Shown: piece after piece, positions 12,076-13,895 of the stretch | Position numbering within the stretch: position 1 is the first letter of the stretch | How the letters are laid out: each line of letters starts with the position of its first letter | Assembly (NCBI GenBank): GCA_021442545.1 | Contig: JABUSX010000390.1 | Location: 1-13,895, forward strand | Source: Eubacterium sp. | Lineage (GTDB): Bacteria > Bacillota > Clostridia > Lachnospirales > Lachnospiraceae | Reading direction: 5' to 3' | Length of the DNA: 13,895 nt | Notes under the pieces: model-generated | Database searches by the model: none | Seen by the model: only the letters and a program-made list of their open reading frames with translations | What the model was told of the DNA's origin: nothing | Translations under genes and position numbers: made by a program

Positions 12076-13335
12076 ATGAGCGATATTTACGAACTGATAC
12101 GTCAGGGATCCTTTTCCTGCGAATGCGGAAAAACACATTCGACACTTGTTGAACACATCATCATTGAGCACGGCGCCGTCCGGGCACTTCCGGATCTGCT
12201 CAGGGAATACGGAAGCAGCAAGCCCTTCCTTCTCTCCGGAAGCACGACCTTCAAGGCAGCCGGAGAGCCCGTCACAAGGGTTCTGGATGAAGCGGGCATT
12301 ACCTGCAGCCGCTACATCTTCCCGGAACCCTACGTGCAGCCGACCGAAAAATCCGTCGGATCTGCCCTGATGCACTTCGATTTCAGCTGTGACGGCATCG
12401 TCGCCGTCGGATCCGGGGTGATCAATGACATAGCCAAGCTCCTGGCGGCAATGTCAGGGCTTCCATATATCGTTGTCGGCACGGCGCCATCCATGGACGG
12501 CTATGCCTCTTCCACTTCTTCGATGGAAGTTGACGGTCTGAAGGTATCGATCAACAGCACCTGTGCGCGCGCGATCATCGGAGATCTCGATATCCTCTGC
12601 AATGCGCCCATGCATATGATCCATTCCGGGATCGGTGACATGATCGCCAAGTACATCAGCATCTGCGAATGGCGTTACAGCAGGATCCTGACCGATGAGT
12701 ACTACTGCCCGACGATCGCCGCGATCGTGGAAGAAGGACTGCAGCGCTGCGTGGATTCGGCCGACGGTCTCCTGACCCGCGATCCGGAAGCCATCAGAAG
12801 CGTCATGGAAGGTATGGTGCTGACAGGACTGGCCATGCAGTATACCGGCATCTCACGGCCCGCCTCCGGAATGGAGCATTACTTCTCCCATATCTGGGAC
12901 ATGCGGTCCCTTGCCTTCGGCACAAAAGCAGACCTGCACGGAATCCAGTGCGGCATCGGCACGCTGTTCAGCCTGAAGGCCTATGAATATATCAAAACGA
13001 TCCGCCCGGACAAAGAAAAAGCACTTCAATATGCGGCGCAGTTCTCGCTTGAAGACTGGAACCGGCAGCTCCGGGCACATATCGGTCCCGGTGCCGAAGC
13101 CATGATCGAAAACGAGAAAAAAGAGCAGAAATATAACAAGGAAGAGCATGCCCGCCGCCTGGATATGATCATTGAAAACTGGGATGAGATTATGGCGGTC
13201 ATCAATACGCTCCCGGATTACGAAACCGTGTACGGTCTTCTGAAACGCATCGGAGCTCCCGTCTCCGTCGCGGAGATCGGCATTCCGGAAGAAGAGGTGG
13301 GCATCACTCTGAAAATGAGCAAAGGAATACTATAG
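12076..13335 (+). CDS. sn-glycerol-1-phosphate dehydrogenase family protein (AraM/EgsA-like)
   Basis: 419 residues, the length of bacterial AraM-type proteins. Seen: an N-terminal CECGKTH (15-21) common in this family, VGSGVINDIAKLLA (111-124) of the NAD(P)-binding GGGS/GSG..D.AK loop, GTAPSMDGYAS (135-145), and the metal ligands Asp188 (SGIGDMIAKY), His268 (GMEHYFSHIW) and His288 (ADLHGIQCG). The known reaction is dihydroxyacetone phosphate to sn-glycerol-1-phosphate with NAD(P)H in the iron-containing alcohol dehydrogenase superfamily. It begins 5 nt after the mutarotase stop with no strong ribosome site, suggesting translational coupling. In this setting it may act on another polyol, hydroxy-ketone or sugar oxidation step rather than on lipid precursors; this is inference. 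No terminator follows before the AT-rich tail begins. Confidence 0.88.
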   Translation: MSDIYELIRQGSFSCECGKTHSTLVEHIIIEHGAVRALPDLLREYGSSKPFLLSGSTTFKAAGEPVTRVLDEAGITCSRYIFPEPYVQPTEKSVGSALMHFDFSCDGIVAVGSGVINDIAKLLAAMSGLPYIVVGTAPSMDGYASSTSSMEVDGLKVSINSTCARAIIGDLDILCNAPMHMIHSGIGDMIAKYISICEWRYSRILTDEYYCPTIAAIVEEGLQRCVDSADGLLTRDPEAIRSVMEGMVLTGLAMQYTGISRPASGMEHYFSHIWDMRSLAFGTKADLHGIQCGIGTLFSLKAYEYIKTIRPDKEKALQYAAQFSLEDWNRQLRAHIGPGAEAMIENEKKEQKYNKEEHARRLDMIIENWDEIMAVINTLPDYETVYGLLKRIGAPVSVAEIGIPEEEVGITLKMSKGIL

Positions 13336-13380
13336 ATCAGAATAATACGAAAAGAAAACCCATAGAACATATTAATAAAA
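13336..13380. other. Composition boundary / probable join between two genomes
   Basis: GC falls abruptly right after the TAG at 13333-13335 and stays near 19-23% to the end. The last bacterial gene has no terminator, and ribosome-site-like sequences stop. A GATC lies at 13335-13338, a possible ligation point if restriction fragments were used in library making. The exact breakpoint cannot be fixed by eye. Confidence 0.5.
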
Positions 13381-13895
13381 GATGTCAACCAGAAAATCAA
13401 AGAATAATAATTAATAATGATGAATTAAAGAAATCAGGAAAAATTCCTTCAGTAACAGCTTCTTCAACAGATGGAGCACATTCATCAACCTTTAAAGAAA
13501 TTACTTTTTCTAATCCTTTAATTAATGGTATAAAAACCAAAAACTTTACTCATGCAAATAAACCTTCAATTTTAACTACAGGTAGAAATAAAAATAAAAA
13601 TGAGGAAGAAAAAAATTCTAAAAAAGAAAATTTTGAATTATTAGAAATAATTCATAATAACAATTCAAATCTTAATACTTTTTCTAATAAGCCAATAACT
13701 AAAAAACAAAAAAAAGAAATAAATCCTATAAATAATAATAAATTTGAAACTAGCATAAAAAAAAGTAATAATAAGAATAATAAAATTAATATGCAAAATA
13801 CTATTAAAAGATTAAAACCAAAACCAAAAGAAATAAAAGAATCTTTATTGATTAAAAATCATTATATAAATATATTAAATGATAATATTATTCCA
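13338..13895 (+). CDS. Open, Asn/Lys/Ile/Ser-rich frame in ~19% GC DNA, partial; probably foreign
   Basis: A frame with no stop runs about 186 codons to the window end, in DNA where A and T are about 80% and TAA or TAG should appear every ten or so codons; the other frames are full of stops. Translation gives low-complexity text rich in Asn, Lys, Ile, Ser and Glu (for example KITFSNPL-like and NKNKNEEEK-like segments; later KRLKPKPKEIKESL), with AAT, AAA, ATA, TTA and GAA codons dominating. I recognise no domain. Composition and codon use are unlike every gene before 13335. Such Asn-rich low-complexity proteins at about 20% GC are typical of AT-rich eukaryotes such as anaerobic gut fungi (Neocallimastigomycota) or some protists; a mollicute-like bacterium is possible. 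The true start is not visible, and the left limit is arbitrary because the frame is open across the junction. Confidence 0.5.

Noticed and set aside
13382..13414. ATG-initiated ORF at the start of the AT-rich tail
   Set aside because: It ends after ten codons at a TAA; the long open frame is in another phase and has no visible start.

Overview
The main part of the window (about 1-13335) looks like the chromosome of an anaerobic, Gram-positive Clostridia-type bacterium, most likely a gut or rumen Lachnospiraceae-like organism. Intermediate GC, strong AGGAGG ribosome sites before nearly every gene, rho-independent hairpins and consensus sigma-A promoters support this. All genes I call lie on the + strand. 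The last ~500 bases (about 13340-13895) are different: roughly 19% GC by hand count, with an open Asn/Lys/Ile/Ser-rich reading frame. They look like DNA from another, very AT-rich genome, possibly eukaryotic, so a misassembly or transfer boundary probably lies near 13336-13380.

Layout: (1) 1-717, the C-terminal part of a RACo-like corrinoid activation ATPase. (2) 788-1150, a separate transcription unit (promoter, 48-codon ORF, terminator) whose product resembles a RiPP leader peptide with no core. (3) 1296-5300, a promoter with an overlapping dyad, then a creatinase-like M24 protein, a creatininase-family amidohydrolase, a UroD-fold methyltransferase and a cobalamin-binding corrinoid protein. 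(4) 5508-10301, a second promoter and a sugar-type (Rbs/Lsr-like) ABC importer: binding protein, double-NBD ATPase and two permeases. (5) 10363-13335, a second UroD-fold methyltransferase, a roughly 270-bp array of 21-22 bp palindromic units, an L-rhamnose mutarotase homologue and an sn-glycerol-1-phosphate dehydrogenase (AraM/EgsA)-like protein. (6) The AT-rich tail.

How the genes may work together (inference): the activase, corrinoid protein and two UroD-fold proteins are parts of a corrinoid methyl-transfer system that removes methyl groups from a small substrate. The importer probably brings in that substrate. The creatinase/creatininase pair suggests a C-N bond-cleaving branch (creatinine-like or another cyclic amide). 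The mutarotase and sugar-type importer instead suggest a pyranose, for example an O-methylated deoxysugar or cyclitol derivative. I know of no described pathway with this combination. It is the best candidate here for an undescribed catabolic system, but the substrate cannot be read from sequence alone.
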